Part shown: positions 49,758 through 58,109 of the stretch, piece by piece
How positions within the stretch are numbered: the stretch's first letter is position 1
Layout of the letters: each line of letters starts with the position of its first letter
NCBI RefSeq assembly: GCF_013204855.1
Contig: NZ_JABMKZ010000012.1
Span: forward strand, 62,001-126,000
DNA from: Paenibacillus alba
GTDB lineage: Bacteria; Bacillota; Bacilli; Paenibacillales; NBRC-103111
DNA: 64,000 bases
Reading direction: 5' to 3'
Notes under the pieces: generated by a model
What the model was told of the DNA's origin: nothing
The model's input: the letters and a program-made list of their open reading frames with translations, nothing else
Databases searched by the model: none
Program-made: the position numbers and the translations under genes

Positions 49758-51893
49758 TCATTCCGGGTTATTCGGAGTTCCGCTGCCAACGAAGTAGGAG
49801 GTTGTCACGCCTTCGTACAGGAGGTGCATCTTCATTCCAGCTGCAGCATGCACAAGGTTATGGAAATGATCCATCCATAGGCCAGAATTATTGGCAACGA
49901 ACGCAACCTCATACGTCTCGCCCGGCTGAACGTCCAGTGTATCTGTCCACCATGGACTGCCCGTGGAAGGCTTGCCATTGCGAGACAGCACGAGAACACG
50001 GTGTCCGTGGAGATACATCGGATGATCAACGATGCCGCGATTGACGATCGTGGTTTTGACGAGGTCTCCCTCTTTTACCATCAGCATCGGCGTTTTCGGG
50101 AATACATGTCCGTTCAATGTGTACAAAAAGTCCATTTTGCGATTATAGAAGCCTAATTTGTTATCTAAAACTAAAGTGAAATCTCGATTAAACGAGCTGC
50201 TCGCATCAAAAGGCGTAGCCGCCGGACTGCCATATTGAAGTGGATCAAAAGCAATGGTCCTAGGAGCCGTTGGAATTTCCCCTTTTCCATCCGGTGACAT
50301 CAGAATACCTAGCCTATCGTTCTCGCCGACATTGAGGAATACCGGATGCTCCGGCATGATGAAGGTCAAGTCATAACGTCCGCCTGAAGCAACATTAATA
50401 TGGGTATTAGTCAAAATGTCGGGCTTATTCAGGTCCGTGCCATCAATGGCAGCAACCTCAAAATGTGTACCCACCAGCGTATATTTCTGCTGAATCCAAT
50501 CATCTGTGTTGATAAGCCTTAATCGAACAGACGTCCCCGGCGTGATCGTCATTCTTTCGAGCTGATCGGATGCGCCGATAGCCAGCGCAGCGCCTTTCCA
50601 GCGATGTGTCATCACGGTAATATCTTTGACCTCCTGCAGAGGTGTTTCTTTGGGTTCTACAATGAGGGAACCAAACAATCCCATGCTGACGGCTTCTTGG
50701 GAATCCTCATGGGAATGATACCAGAAGGTACCCGCCTGCTCGGCGCGGAAACGGTAGGTATAGGTTTCGCCGGGCATGATGGCATTTTGCGTAGCTCCGG
50801 AAACACCGTCCTCCGCGTTTGGCGCGTCTAAGCCATGCCAATGAAGGGTAACTCCTTGTTCAATGTTCTCATTGACCAAGGTCACTTCAACCAACTCTCC
50901 TGCTTTCATGCGCAGTTCAGGCCCGGGAATCTGGCCGTTGTAGGTCCAAGCGTCTACGGTTTTACCCGAGCTTAGCGTTACGGTCTTTTTCTGCGCGGTT
51001 AGTGTGAAGCGACGATCCGGCGTTCCTTCGCGCGGCCCGGTCGGATCAGTGACCGCAACCATTGTGGCAGAGGAGCCGTTCATAGCCCCCTTCTCGCCAT
51101 TGTGAGTGGGCAGATTGCCATCTCCCGATACGGACTGCTGGCCATAATCCGCGGTTCCGCTTGCCATATCAATTTCGGCTGGTAATTCACTGTTGTTCAT
51201 GGCGATTGTGAATAGGTAGTAAGCCGATCCTGCGACTACGGCTAGTACGCTCATCATCGTTAAGGCGCGTTTCCAGAAAGCGGGGATCGCATAACTGGCC
51301 ATTTTGCCCACCTGCCTGTAACGCATCTGATGTCTCCACCACAGCCCTGCCGTTGCGACTGCGAAGACAGCCAGTGGAATGGAAATTTCCAGCCATTGCA
51401 ACCAAACCGGAGGCACTAAGGAGAAATATAGGGCTGTTAATGCGCCTAACGCTGTCATTTGGAAGGGGATAATAAGTGCTGGACTTGCGGCCCTTTGGTA
51501 AATGACGGTTTCCAGCGGCATAGCTTCGCTTTGTTCGAGTGCATCCTGCTCTGCTTTTATCTGTTTGGTCAAAGAACGCAGTTTAAGCAGCTTGGGAACC
51601 GATATGAGCCAAACGGTCAAGAGCGGCACAATCACGAGCGGAGCTTGAATACATACACGATCTAACCAGAAGTTGGAGTCCATCGTTTGCTGTATCCAAA
51701 CAATAGGGCCGATGACAGCCGCCGCTGGAAGGATTGGAAACCATGACCAGAACAGCGCCTTGCGCGTTTTGTGGTGAAGCTTTTCTATATTACGGCTATA
51801 AAGCAGTCGTGAAGCTTTGACACTCCCGATCCAAGTGAAAACAAAATACATGAGACTAGCGAATAAGATAATTTGAGTGCTTATGCTGTACAC
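49758..51893 (-). CDS. Membrane-anchored multicopper oxidase-like protein lacking the type-1 copper cysteine
   Basis: 711 aa. An N-terminal membrane domain of five or six helices (to about residue 235) is followed by cupredoxin domains. Copper motifs: HWHGLDAPN, WYHSHED, HPMYLHGH and, near the C-terminus, MDHFHNLVHAAAGM. The last motif normally reads HCH; here Phe677 (codon TTC) replaces the cysteine that ligates type-1 copper and takes electrons from the substrate. The other His ligands are present. GTG start with AGGAGG ten bases upstream. Role probably in copper handling or oxidation, possibly altered. Confidence 0.87.
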   Translation of the reverse strand: MYSISTQIILFASLMYFVFTWIGSVKASRLLYSRNIEKLHHKTRKALFWSWFPILPAAAVIGPIVWIQQTMDSNFWLDRVCIQAPLVIVPLLTVWLISVPKLLKLRSLTKQIKAEQDALEQSEAMPLETVIYQRAASPALIIPFQMTALGALTALYFSLVPPVWLQWLEISIPLAVFAVATAGLWWRHQMRYRQVGKMASYAIPAFWKRALTMMSVLAVVAGSAYYLFTIAMNNSELPAEIDMASGTADYGQQSVSGDGNLPTHNGEKGAMNGSSATMVAVTDPTGPREGTPDRRFTLTAQKKTVTLSSGKTVDAWTYNGQIPGPELRMKAGELVEVTLVNENIEQGVTLHWHGLDAPNAEDGVSGATQNAIMPGETYTYRFRAEQAGTFWYHSHEDSQEAVSMGLFGSLIVEPKETPLQEVKDITVMTHRWKGAALAIGASDQLERMTITPGTSVRLRLINTDDWIQQKYTLVGTHFEVAAIDGTDLNKPDILTNTHINVASGGRYDLTFIMPEHPVFLNVGENDRLGILMSPDGKGEIPTAPRTIAFDPLQYGSPAATPFDASSSFNRDFTLVLDNKLGFYNRKMDFLYTLNGHVFPKTPMLMVKEGDLVKTTIVNRGIVDHPMYLHGHRVLVLSRNGKPSTGSPWWTDTLDVQPGETYEVAFVANNSGLWMDHFHNLVHAAAGMKMHLLYEGVTTSYFVGSGTPNNPE

Positions 51894-51929
51894 AATGAAG
51901 AAACCTCCTAAATAATTTACGATAACTTA

Positions 51930-51957
51930 AGTATAGATTCCCATGGGGGTTCTTCAA
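51930..51957 (-). promoter_or_regulatory. Promoter of the multicopper oxidase gene
   Basis: Minus strand TTGAAG (51957-51952), 16 nt, TATACT (51935-51930). The rest of 51958-52073 shows no gene. Confidence 0.45.
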
Positions 51958-52073
51958 ACGGTCCAGAGGCTAAGTGTAAACCTAGACCAAAGTTGGGGGA
52001 AGACTGTCAGTGCCCTATTCCGCCTATTTTATGAGGTAAGCGATTACATAGTTATGAATAAACTGGAAATAGT

Positions 52074-52102
52074 TTGCGTTTTCAAAATGGATATGGTATG
52101 AT
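52074..52102 (+). promoter_or_regulatory. Promoter of cold shock gene 2
   Basis: -35 TTGCGT (52074-52079), 17 nt, -10 TATGAT (52097-52102). Same geometry as the promoter of cold shock gene 1. Confidence 0.65.
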
Positions 52103-52127
52103 GAATCCAATCGACAAAAAGAACCTG

Positions 52128-52192
52128 AATTCACATATTGTAAAGGGTTTTCATTTTTGTTAGTGAACCTTTTGCAATGTGTGAATTTTTTT
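52128..52192 (+). promoter_or_regulatory. Terminator-like hairpin in the leader of cold shock gene 2
   Basis: AATTCACATATTG (52128-52140) pairs with CAATGTGTGAATT (52175-52187) over 13 bp with one G-U; inner AAAGGGTT/AACCTTTT. Seven T follow (52186-52192). Counterpart of 37787-37850: several positions of the outer stem differ but remain paired, and AACCTGAATT begins both. Confidence 0.7.
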
Positions 52193-52240
52193 CTCTTTGA
52201 AGAATAAAAAACATGTTAATAATTTTTGGAGGTATTTCTC

Positions 52241-52441
52241 ATGGCTACTGGTACAGTAAAATGGTTTAACGCAGAAAAAGGTTTCGGTTTCATCGAAGTT
52301 GAAGGCGGCAACGATGTATTCGTTCACTTCTCCGCAATCCAAGGCGACGGTTTCAAAACTTTGGACGAAGGCCAACAAGTTGAGTTCAGCGTAGTTCAAG
52401 GCAACCGCGGACCACAAGCAGAAAACGTTGTAAAACTGTAA
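52241..52441 (+). CDS. Cold shock protein, CspA/CspB family (second copy)
   Basis: 66 aa, KGFGFI and VFVHFSAI motifs intact, close paralogue of the protein at 37901. GGAGG eight bases before the ATG at 52241. It has its own promoter and structured leader and is followed by a terminator and the cold-associated ydjO gene. Confidence 0.97.
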   Translation: MATGTVKWFNAEKGFGFIEVEGGNDVFVHFSAIQGDGFKTLDEGQQVEFSVVQGNRGPQAENVVKL

Positions 52442-52448
52442 TATAATT

Positions 52449-52486
52449 AAAAAGACTGCCTTTACTTGTGTAATGGCAGTCTTTTT
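52449..52486 (+). terminator. Terminator of cold shock gene 2
   Basis: Perfect 12-bp stem AAAAAGACTGCC / GGCAGTCTTTTT with a 14-nt loop. Confidence 0.92.
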
Positions 52487-52546
52487 CAATTTAGTCCATG
52501 CGGCTTGACGGTTTTGCCAAATAGCGCAATACTAAGGAGGTTTATC

Positions 52547-52774
52547 ATGTATTCCAGAAAAAAGTCGCTTGAAGAGATGCCTCTAGAAAATGTGACGATA
52601 TGGTCTTGTGAAAAAGAAGGCTGTAAAGGCTGGATGCGAGATAATTTTGCATTCGATCACGTACCGACTTGTCATTTATGTCAGTCCACCATGGTTCGAA
52701 GTGTCAAGTTACTTCCATTAGTTAATAACACGAATAGTGATCAAAAAACGCTCAAAAAAGGCGTGCAAATATAA
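52547..52774 (+). CDS. ydjO: YdjO-family cold-inducible zinc-ribbon protein
   Basis: 75 aa. The pattern WSCEKEGCKGWMRDNF then PTCHLCQSTM (Cys21, Cys26, Cys42, Cys45) is the YdjO family signature; four cysteines probably bind zinc. B. subtilis YdjO is of similar length and is cold-inducible. AAGGAGG six bases before the ATG. It follows the cold shock gene by about 105 bp, a suggestive pairing. Biochemical role unknown. Confidence 0.85.
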   Translation: MYSRKKSLEEMPLENVTIWSCEKEGCKGWMRDNFAFDHVPTCHLCQSTMVRSVKLLPLVNNTNSDQKTLKKGVQI

Positions 52775-52782
52775 GAGAAGAG

Positions 52783-52816
52783 AACCCGGGGGCATGACTG
52801 TCTTCGGGTTTTTTGT
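52783..52816 (+). terminator. Terminator of ydjO
   Basis: AACCCGGGG pairs with CTTCGGGTT (G-U in the inner part), then a T-run (TTTTTTG). Confidence 0.8.
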
Positions 52817-52874
52817 GTTATTCTATTGGAAAAGGATGTACAACTATTCGTCGGACCGAGGAGGGCCAATTTCT

Positions 52875-54281
52875 GTGAAATCAAACAAACGTCGTCAATG
52901 GCCGTTATTAGTGGGCGCATGCGTACTGGCGGCATGTGTGGTTATTGTAGTGGGCAAATCCCCACTTGGCGCAATTTCCACATGGAGTCAGAAAACCGAA
53001 AGCTCAGCCGCTATAGCGACGCCGATTCCAACACCGCCGCCTCGAGAGGCTGTTTCTTTTCGGATGCTCGACTTTGATCGAGGGTGGGTGAAATACGTCG
53101 ATGGCGTCATGAAGACTGCAGACAGTGGGGATCTGTGGCAGGAAACGAGCGGAGCCGACATCACGTCAGAGGAAGCTGGGGCTGCCCTTCCATCGGACGG
53201 GCCTTTCAATGAGCTGCTTAGCTTGGAAGCTGGTCTAACGGGTCAGCAGGAAACGCCTAAACCGCTAACCGTCACTATAGGCGGAGCGACAATTCCAGTG
53301 AAGCAGTCGCAGTTCTTGACGCCTCGCATCGGCTGGGTGCTGCCCGCTAGCGCCAAAGACAGCAAAAGTCCACTGCTGGCAACTGTAGATGGCGGACAGA
53401 CTTGGGTGGATGGCCTGTTACCGGACATGAAGGCAGCGATTCAGAAGGAGAAGGATCACCTTCAGCAGTTGAAGCTGGAATCTTCGCTCTATACGGATCA
53501 GGCCGCGGCCAAGGCGATCATCGGCTCGAAGTGGAAGCTTGTGCCGGAAACCGCCGCTCCCGGCGATGTGGTGCTGGTGCGTCATGACGAGCCAGGAACG
53601 ATACAATGGCTGAACAAAACCTATACGCTTCAGCCGTATGGAGCGGGATATTTCGCTTATTTGCCGCTTTCGATGAGTGCCAAGCCAGGCAAATATCCGA
53701 TTGGCGACCAAACCTTGACCGTACGGGCGAAAAAGTTTGAAACGCAGTATTTGAAGGTTACCGCTCAAATGGAGAGCATGAAGCAAGATACGGCGCGCAT
53801 TGATGCGGATCAGAAGAAGATTGATCAGGCTCGAAGCAAGTCCGAGCCCGCGTTCCTGTTCAGCGGTCCGTTCGTGAAGCCGATCGAGGGGATTTTGACG
53901 ACGCCGTATGGGTACACCCGTTATGTGAACGGGAAATACGACAGCGCTCATCTGGCCGTTGATCTGGCTGCCAAGGAAGGCACCCCGATCAAAGCCACCA
54001 ACGACGGGGTCGTCGCATTAGCCGACAGCCTGTACTTGACCGGCAATTCCATCTATATCGACCATGGGATGGGGCTTTTTTCGCAATATGCCCATCTGTC
54101 TGAGCTGCGCGTCAAAACGGGCGATCGGGTCAAGCAGGGCGATATTATTGGGCTAGTCGGCACGACGGGATTCTCCACAGGGCCGCATCTGCACTTTACC
54201 TTTTGGGCGCATAATGTGCAGGTCAATCCCGATCTGTTCTGGGGCACGACACCGTTTCGCTGGGTAGAGCCCAAAGGCTAG
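52875..54281 (+). CDS. M23-family (LytM-like) peptidase with N-terminal anchor
   Basis: 468 aa. N-terminal membrane segment (RRQWPLLVGACVLAACVVIVV), then a linker and a domain of about 270 residues of unknown fold with a short coiled stretch (MKQDTARIDADQKKIDQ), then the M23 domain. Zinc and catalytic residues: HLAVD and HLHF, with YAHLSE between. It should cut peptide cross-bridges of peptidoglycan. The GTG at 52875 behind GAGGAGGG is the right start; the frame is open to 52737 but overlaps the ydjO terminator. Confidence 0.9.
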   Translation: MKSNKRRQWPLLVGACVLAACVVIVVGKSPLGAISTWSQKTESSAAIATPIPTPPPREAVSFRMLDFDRGWVKYVDGVMKTADSGDLWQETSGADITSEEAGAALPSDGPFNELLSLEAGLTGQQETPKPLTVTIGGATIPVKQSQFLTPRIGWVLPASAKDSKSPLLATVDGGQTWVDGLLPDMKAAIQKEKDHLQQLKLESSLYTDQAAAKAIIGSKWKLVPETAAPGDVVLVRHDEPGTIQWLNKTYTLQPYGAGYFAYLPLSMSAKPGKYPIGDQTLTVRAKKFETQYLKVTAQMESMKQDTARIDADQKKIDQARSKSEPAFLFSGPFVKPIEGILTTPYGYTRYVNGKYDSAHLAVDLAAKEGTPIKATNDGVVALADSLYLTGNSIYIDHGMGLFSQYAHLSELRVKTGDRVKQGDIIGLVGTTGFSTGPHLHFTFWAHNVQVNPDLFWGTTPFRWVEPKG

Positions 54282-54286
54282 GAGGC

Positions 54287-54331
54287 AAAGGACACCGAAC
54301 CGCTGAGTTGCAGCGTGGCCCGGTGTCCTTT
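54287..54331. terminator. Bidirectional terminator between peptidase and channel genes
   Basis: An 11-bp stem AAAGGACACCG / CGGTGTCCTTT with a GC-rich loop, followed on the plus strand by CTCATTTT. It can serve both converging genes. Confidence 0.75.
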
Positions 54332-54332
54332 C

Positions 54333-55367
54333 TCATTTTAGCGCAGAAATACGCTCATATGTTTCGAAATCGCAAATGACGAACAGCCGCGCTTCCTCCG
54401 GAATGAGCTGATCCAGCTTGCGGTTGATATTCAGTTGATCCCCATCGGAGATCAGGGTCGCCCCTTCTTCCAGCAGCTGCTCGAAGGCATCGCGGTATGT
54501 TCTCCACGATTGCCTGCGGCGAAGAACATGAAAGTTATTATCGGATTGTCGAGTAAGCAGCTGGGATACGATGCGGGAAGAACCCGGCGAAAAAGCAGAA
54601 CGCACCGCTAATTGTGAAATGGTTTCGTTGCCCAGAATGAACTCGTTGACGTTGACATGTTGGAAATTTTGCATGTTTTCACGATTTTTGATTTCGACAA
54701 TGGAATGTACATGACTGTAATTACGTTCAATGGTCGTGGCAACGAGCAGTGTTTTGCCATCAACGAACGAAGGATCGCGAAGCATCGTATGGTCCTCTGT
54801 CGTATCATTGGCAAAAACGAATACGGAACGCGCTTTGGTCATATTCGCCATTTCTAACGTTTCGAGATGAGACGGATTTCCTTGAATATAATGAACGCGG
54901 TTATGGATAATAGGCGTCTTCTCCATGATATCAATGAGTACAATCTCAGTTTCGGTATCTGTATTCAAAATTTCCTGGATGGCCAGCTCGGCATGCTTGC
55001 TCCAGTCGATGATCACAAAATGCTGTTCCCCTTGGTATCTCAATTTGCCCGCTTCCTTTCGCTGTCTGTAGATAAAAAGTGAATCAATCACTTTCCCGAT
55101 GCTTACAGAGATCAAGCCTATACCGAAGACATAGAGAAAAATGCCAAGGCATTTGCCTGCCACTGTTCTCGGATAATAGTCCCCATAGCCTGTTGTGGTC
55201 ACGGTTGTCATCACCCACCAAAGGCCATTGAAGAGGTTCCCGAAGGTCTCTTTTTCCAAAAGGTAAGCACATGATGAGGAAAGTAGGAGAAACAGAGCGG
55301 CTAGTCCAAAAAGGAACTTGTTATTCATCCGCAGCAGCTTCAGAAAAAATTTACTGAAATAGAACAT
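54333..55367 (-). CDS. Potassium channel protein with RCK/TrkA-N domain
   Basis: 344 aa. Two membrane helices (about 17-36 and 73-95) flank the pore with the selectivity filter TTTGYGD (57-63). A cytoplasmic RCK-like domain follows (HFVIIDWSKHA, IVLIDI, VFVFANDTTED). The usual GxGxxG dinucleotide loop is altered to DWSKHA. The B. subtilis relative is YugO. ATG at 55367, no strong ribosome site. Single gene. Confidence 0.9.
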   Translation of the reverse strand: MFYFSKFFLKLLRMNNKFLFGLAALFLLLSSSCAYLLEKETFGNLFNGLWWVMTTVTTTGYGDYYPRTVAGKCLGIFLYVFGIGLISVSIGKVIDSLFIYRQRKEAGKLRYQGEQHFVIIDWSKHAELAIQEILNTDTETEIVLIDIMEKTPIIHNRVHYIQGNPSHLETLEMANMTKARSVFVFANDTTEDHTMLRDPSFVDGKTLLVATTIERNYSHVHSIVEIKNRENMQNFQHVNVNEFILGNETISQLAVRSAFSPGSSRIVSQLLTRQSDNNFHVLRRRQSWRTYRDAFEQLLEEGATLISDGDQLNINRKLDQLIPEEARLFVICDFETYERISALK

Positions 55368-55514
55368 AGAGCTGTCCTTTCATGGGTCCAAATGGAAAAA
55401 ATGGGATGGGAACGACATCATTGTATCATAGTTTGATTTATTGTTGGAGAAGTGGATTTTTGCCGCTTATGCGTGTTAAAATAAGGAACAAATGTTCTGA
55501 AATGGAGAATCAAA

Positions 55515-57929
55515 ATGGCTGAAATCTTCAATATTTCCGTCCGCTCTTTGGTGGAATATGTGTATCGCAGCGGCAGCATCGAGTCTGGATTTCGGACAAG
55601 CCGCGCGCTGACAGAAGGAACCAAAGCCCACCAAAAACTACAGAAGCAATATGACGAGTTGGATCTGCATGAAGTGTATGTTTCGGCGGAGATTACTTAT
55701 CAGGGACTGCTATTTGTCATTGATGGGCGCTGTGATGGTCTATTGTTGGACCCAGACGGCGTAACGGTTACCGTGGACGAAATCAAATCAACCTCTTCGG
55801 ACATCAGCCTGATTGAGGCGGACTCTTATCCGGTTCACTGGGCACAAGCGAAGTGCTATGCCTATATGGTAGCCAAAGATCGGGGTCTTACCCGCATGCG
55901 TGTACAACTGACCTATATGCAAGTGGAAACGGAAGAAGTTCGACGTTTTGTCGTTGAGGCATCCATCGAGGAGCTGGAGCAGTTCGTCTTTCATGTCGTG
56001 CAGCTATTCTATCCATATGCATTGGCGAAATATGAGCATGAGCAAGGCAGGAATCTCAGCATTAAGGAACTCGCTTTCCCGTTTCCCAGCTACCGTGAAG
56101 GGCAGCGAAAGCTTGCAGGCGCTGTTTATCAAACGATAAACGAAGGGCATAAGCTGTTTGCCAAAGCCCCAACGGGCATCGGGAAGACGATGTCGACCCT
56201 TTTTCCCTCGGTCAAAGCGATGGGTGAGGGGCTATTGCAGCGGATATTCTATCTAACGGCAAAGACGATTACAAGAACGGCTGCGGAGGAAGCTTATTCA
56301 CTTTTGCAGGATCAGGGCCTGCGACTTCATACGGTGACGATCACGGCTAAGGATAAGGTGTGCTTTAAGGACGAAGTCCGGTGCACCAAGGAGTACTGTG
56401 AATTCGCTGACGGCTACTATGACCGGATTAATGAAGCGGTGTTAGATCTATTGCGGCATGAGACGATAATGACTCGCCAAGTCATTGAGTCGTACGCGCG
56501 TAAGCATCGTGTATGTCCTTTTGAATTTTCTTTGGATGTCGCTTATGCGGCTGATGCGATCATTTGCGATTACAATTACATTTTCGATCCTCGGGTGAAT
56601 TTGAAAAGGCTGTTCGAAGAGCAGAAGCGGCAAACCGCTCTGCTTGTGGATGAAGCGCACAATCTCGTTGATCGTGCGCGGGAGATGTACTCCAGCGAGC
56701 TGCAGAAATCCAGCTTTCTTGCGCTGCAGCGTGAGTTCAAGGGCGTCCATGCTGAGCTGCACGATGCGGCTAAGGCGATCAATCAGTATTTCATTGCGCT
56801 GCGTAAAAGAATTGGAGACAGCCCTATGCTGGTGGAGCCGGAGCTGCCGGAAAGCTTGATTGCACTGCTCGAAGTGTTCATTGCAGCGGCCGAGAAAGTG
56901 CTGGCCGGGGCGGGAGGCAGAGCGGATCAAGGGAGAGCAGACATTTTCTCAGGGGAGACGACTCCTGACGAGAGGGATCGCTTGACGGCACCTGCGCTGC
57001 TGCTTGAGGCCTATTTTAGCACGCAGAATTTCGTGCGTATCGCGAAGCTGTTTGATGAGCGGTATGTGACGTTCACCTCTAGTGACAGGAACGAGGTTAA
57101 TGTGAAGCTATTTTGTCTGGACCCTTCCCATCTGCTTCGGCAAATGGGCAAAGGGTACCGATCCCACGTGTTCTTTTCTGCGACTCTGTCGCCACTGTCC
57201 TATTTCATGGACACACTGGGTGCCGGAGAGGACGACTATTCGGTAACGGTGCCATCCCCTTTCAGCAAAGACCAACTGGAGGTGTTCGTACAGCCGTTAT
57301 CGACACGCTATCAAGACCGTGAGCGCAGCCGTGAGCCGATTGCACGTTCCATCTTGGAGCTGGTGACGGGCCGTTCAGGCAATTATCTCGTATTCTTTCC
57401 TTCCTATGCTTACATGAGCAGCGTGTATGAAGCCTTCACCGATCTTGTCGAAGCTCAGCCAGCGGGTGGTGCATCATCGGGTGAAGCCGGGAGCGGTCTG
57501 GACGTTCTTGTTCAGCAAGCTCTCATGTCCGAGGAAGAGCGCGAGCAATTTCTGGCCGCGTTTCAGGCGGGTACGGAGAGGACGCTGGTAGGCTTTGCTG
57601 TGATGGGAGGGATTTTCTCCGAGGGCATCGACTTGGTGGGAGATCGGCTGACAGGCGTAGCTGTCGTGGGCGTAGGCTTGCCTCAGCTAGGTCCGGAACG
57701 GAACTTGATCAAGTCTTACATGGACAGCACCGGCAAAAATGGCTACGAATACGCCTACGTTTTCCCCGGCATGAACAAAGTCCAGCAAGCCGGTGGTCGC
57801 CTGATCCGTTCTGAAACTGATCGCGGCGTACTGCTGTTGATCGACGACCGCTACCTGCAGCCGCTGTATCAGCGCTTGCTGCCGGAGGAGTGGCGCGACT
57901 ACACGGTGCTTCCTTCGCGGCGTCGGTAA
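55515..57929 (+). CDS. Cas4-like nuclease fused to a DinG/XPD-type iron-sulfur helicase
   Basis: 804 aa. The N-terminal 175 residues carry PD-(D/E)xK signs: RCDG (Asp74), DEIKST (Glu89, Lys91) and QAKCY (Gln111, Tyr115). The rest is an XPD/DinG helicase: APTGIGKT (218-225), iron-sulfur cysteines 283, 290, 295 and 334, DEAH (379-382), and motif VI near QAGGRLIRSETDRG. It should unwind and cut DNA in repair. No cas genes are nearby, so the Cas4 likeness is only to the nuclease fold. Probably constitutive and single. Confidence 0.9.
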   Translation: MAEIFNISVRSLVEYVYRSGSIESGFRTSRALTEGTKAHQKLQKQYDELDLHEVYVSAEITYQGLLFVIDGRCDGLLLDPDGVTVTVDEIKSTSSDISLIEADSYPVHWAQAKCYAYMVAKDRGLTRMRVQLTYMQVETEEVRRFVVEASIEELEQFVFHVVQLFYPYALAKYEHEQGRNLSIKELAFPFPSYREGQRKLAGAVYQTINEGHKLFAKAPTGIGKTMSTLFPSVKAMGEGLLQRIFYLTAKTITRTAAEEAYSLLQDQGLRLHTVTITAKDKVCFKDEVRCTKEYCEFADGYYDRINEAVLDLLRHETIMTRQVIESYARKHRVCPFEFSLDVAYAADAIICDYNYIFDPRVNLKRLFEEQKRQTALLVDEAHNLVDRAREMYSSELQKSSFLALQREFKGVHAELHDAAKAINQYFIALRKRIGDSPMLVEPELPESLIALLEVFIAAAEKVLAGAGGRADQGRADIFSGETTPDERDRLTAPALLLEAYFSTQNFVRIAKLFDERYVTFTSSDRNEVNVKLFCLDPSHLLRQMGKGYRSHVFFSATLSPLSYFMDTLGAGEDDYSVTVPSPFSKDQLEVFVQPLSTRYQDRERSREPIARSILELVTGRSGNYLVFFPSYAYMSSVYEAFTDLVEAQPAGGASSGEAGSGLDVLVQQALMSEEEREQFLAAFQAGTERTLVGFAVMGGIFSEGIDLVGDRLTGVAVVGVGLPQLGPERNLIKSYMDSTGKNGYEYAYVFPGMNKVQQAGGRLIRSETDRGVLLLIDDRYLQPLYQRLLPEEWRDYTVLPSRRR

Positions 57930-57932
57930 GAT

Positions 57933-57957
57933 TGAGCCTGCCGAAAAGGCAGTCTCA
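57933..57957. repeat. Dispersed hairpin copy (TGAGCCTGCC-GAAAA family)
   Basis: TGAGCCTGCC-GAAAA-GGCAGTCTCA, the element of the 112-bp array at 35.7-36.0 kb. Downstream to 58050 lie degenerate fragments of the same unit (CGCGCTGAG, GAGCCGTCTCA). No gene in 57930-58067. Confidence 0.75.
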
Positions 57958-58064
57958 GCAGCCGTCTGCGCGCCAATCCGCGCTGAGAAGGCGAAAATGG
58001 CAAGCACAGCAAGCACCCCCTCTAGGCTCCCAAAGAGCCGTCTCATCTCCAACCCCATCAAAGC

Positions 58065-58103
58065 AAAAAGTGCCCACCGGCACGATCATGCCAGTGAGCA
58101 CTT
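58065..58103 (-). terminator. Terminator of the alcohol dehydrogenase gene
   Basis: Long stem AAGTGC..CACTGGCA / TGCCGGTG..GCACTT with loop around GATC; on the minus strand followed by TTTTTGC. Confidence 0.85.
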
Positions 58104-58109
58104 CTTTCC

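Noticed and set aside
55515-56040. Cas4 protein as sign of a CRISPR system
   Set aside because: The nuclease part is fused to a DinG-type helicase and no array or other cas gene is in the window.
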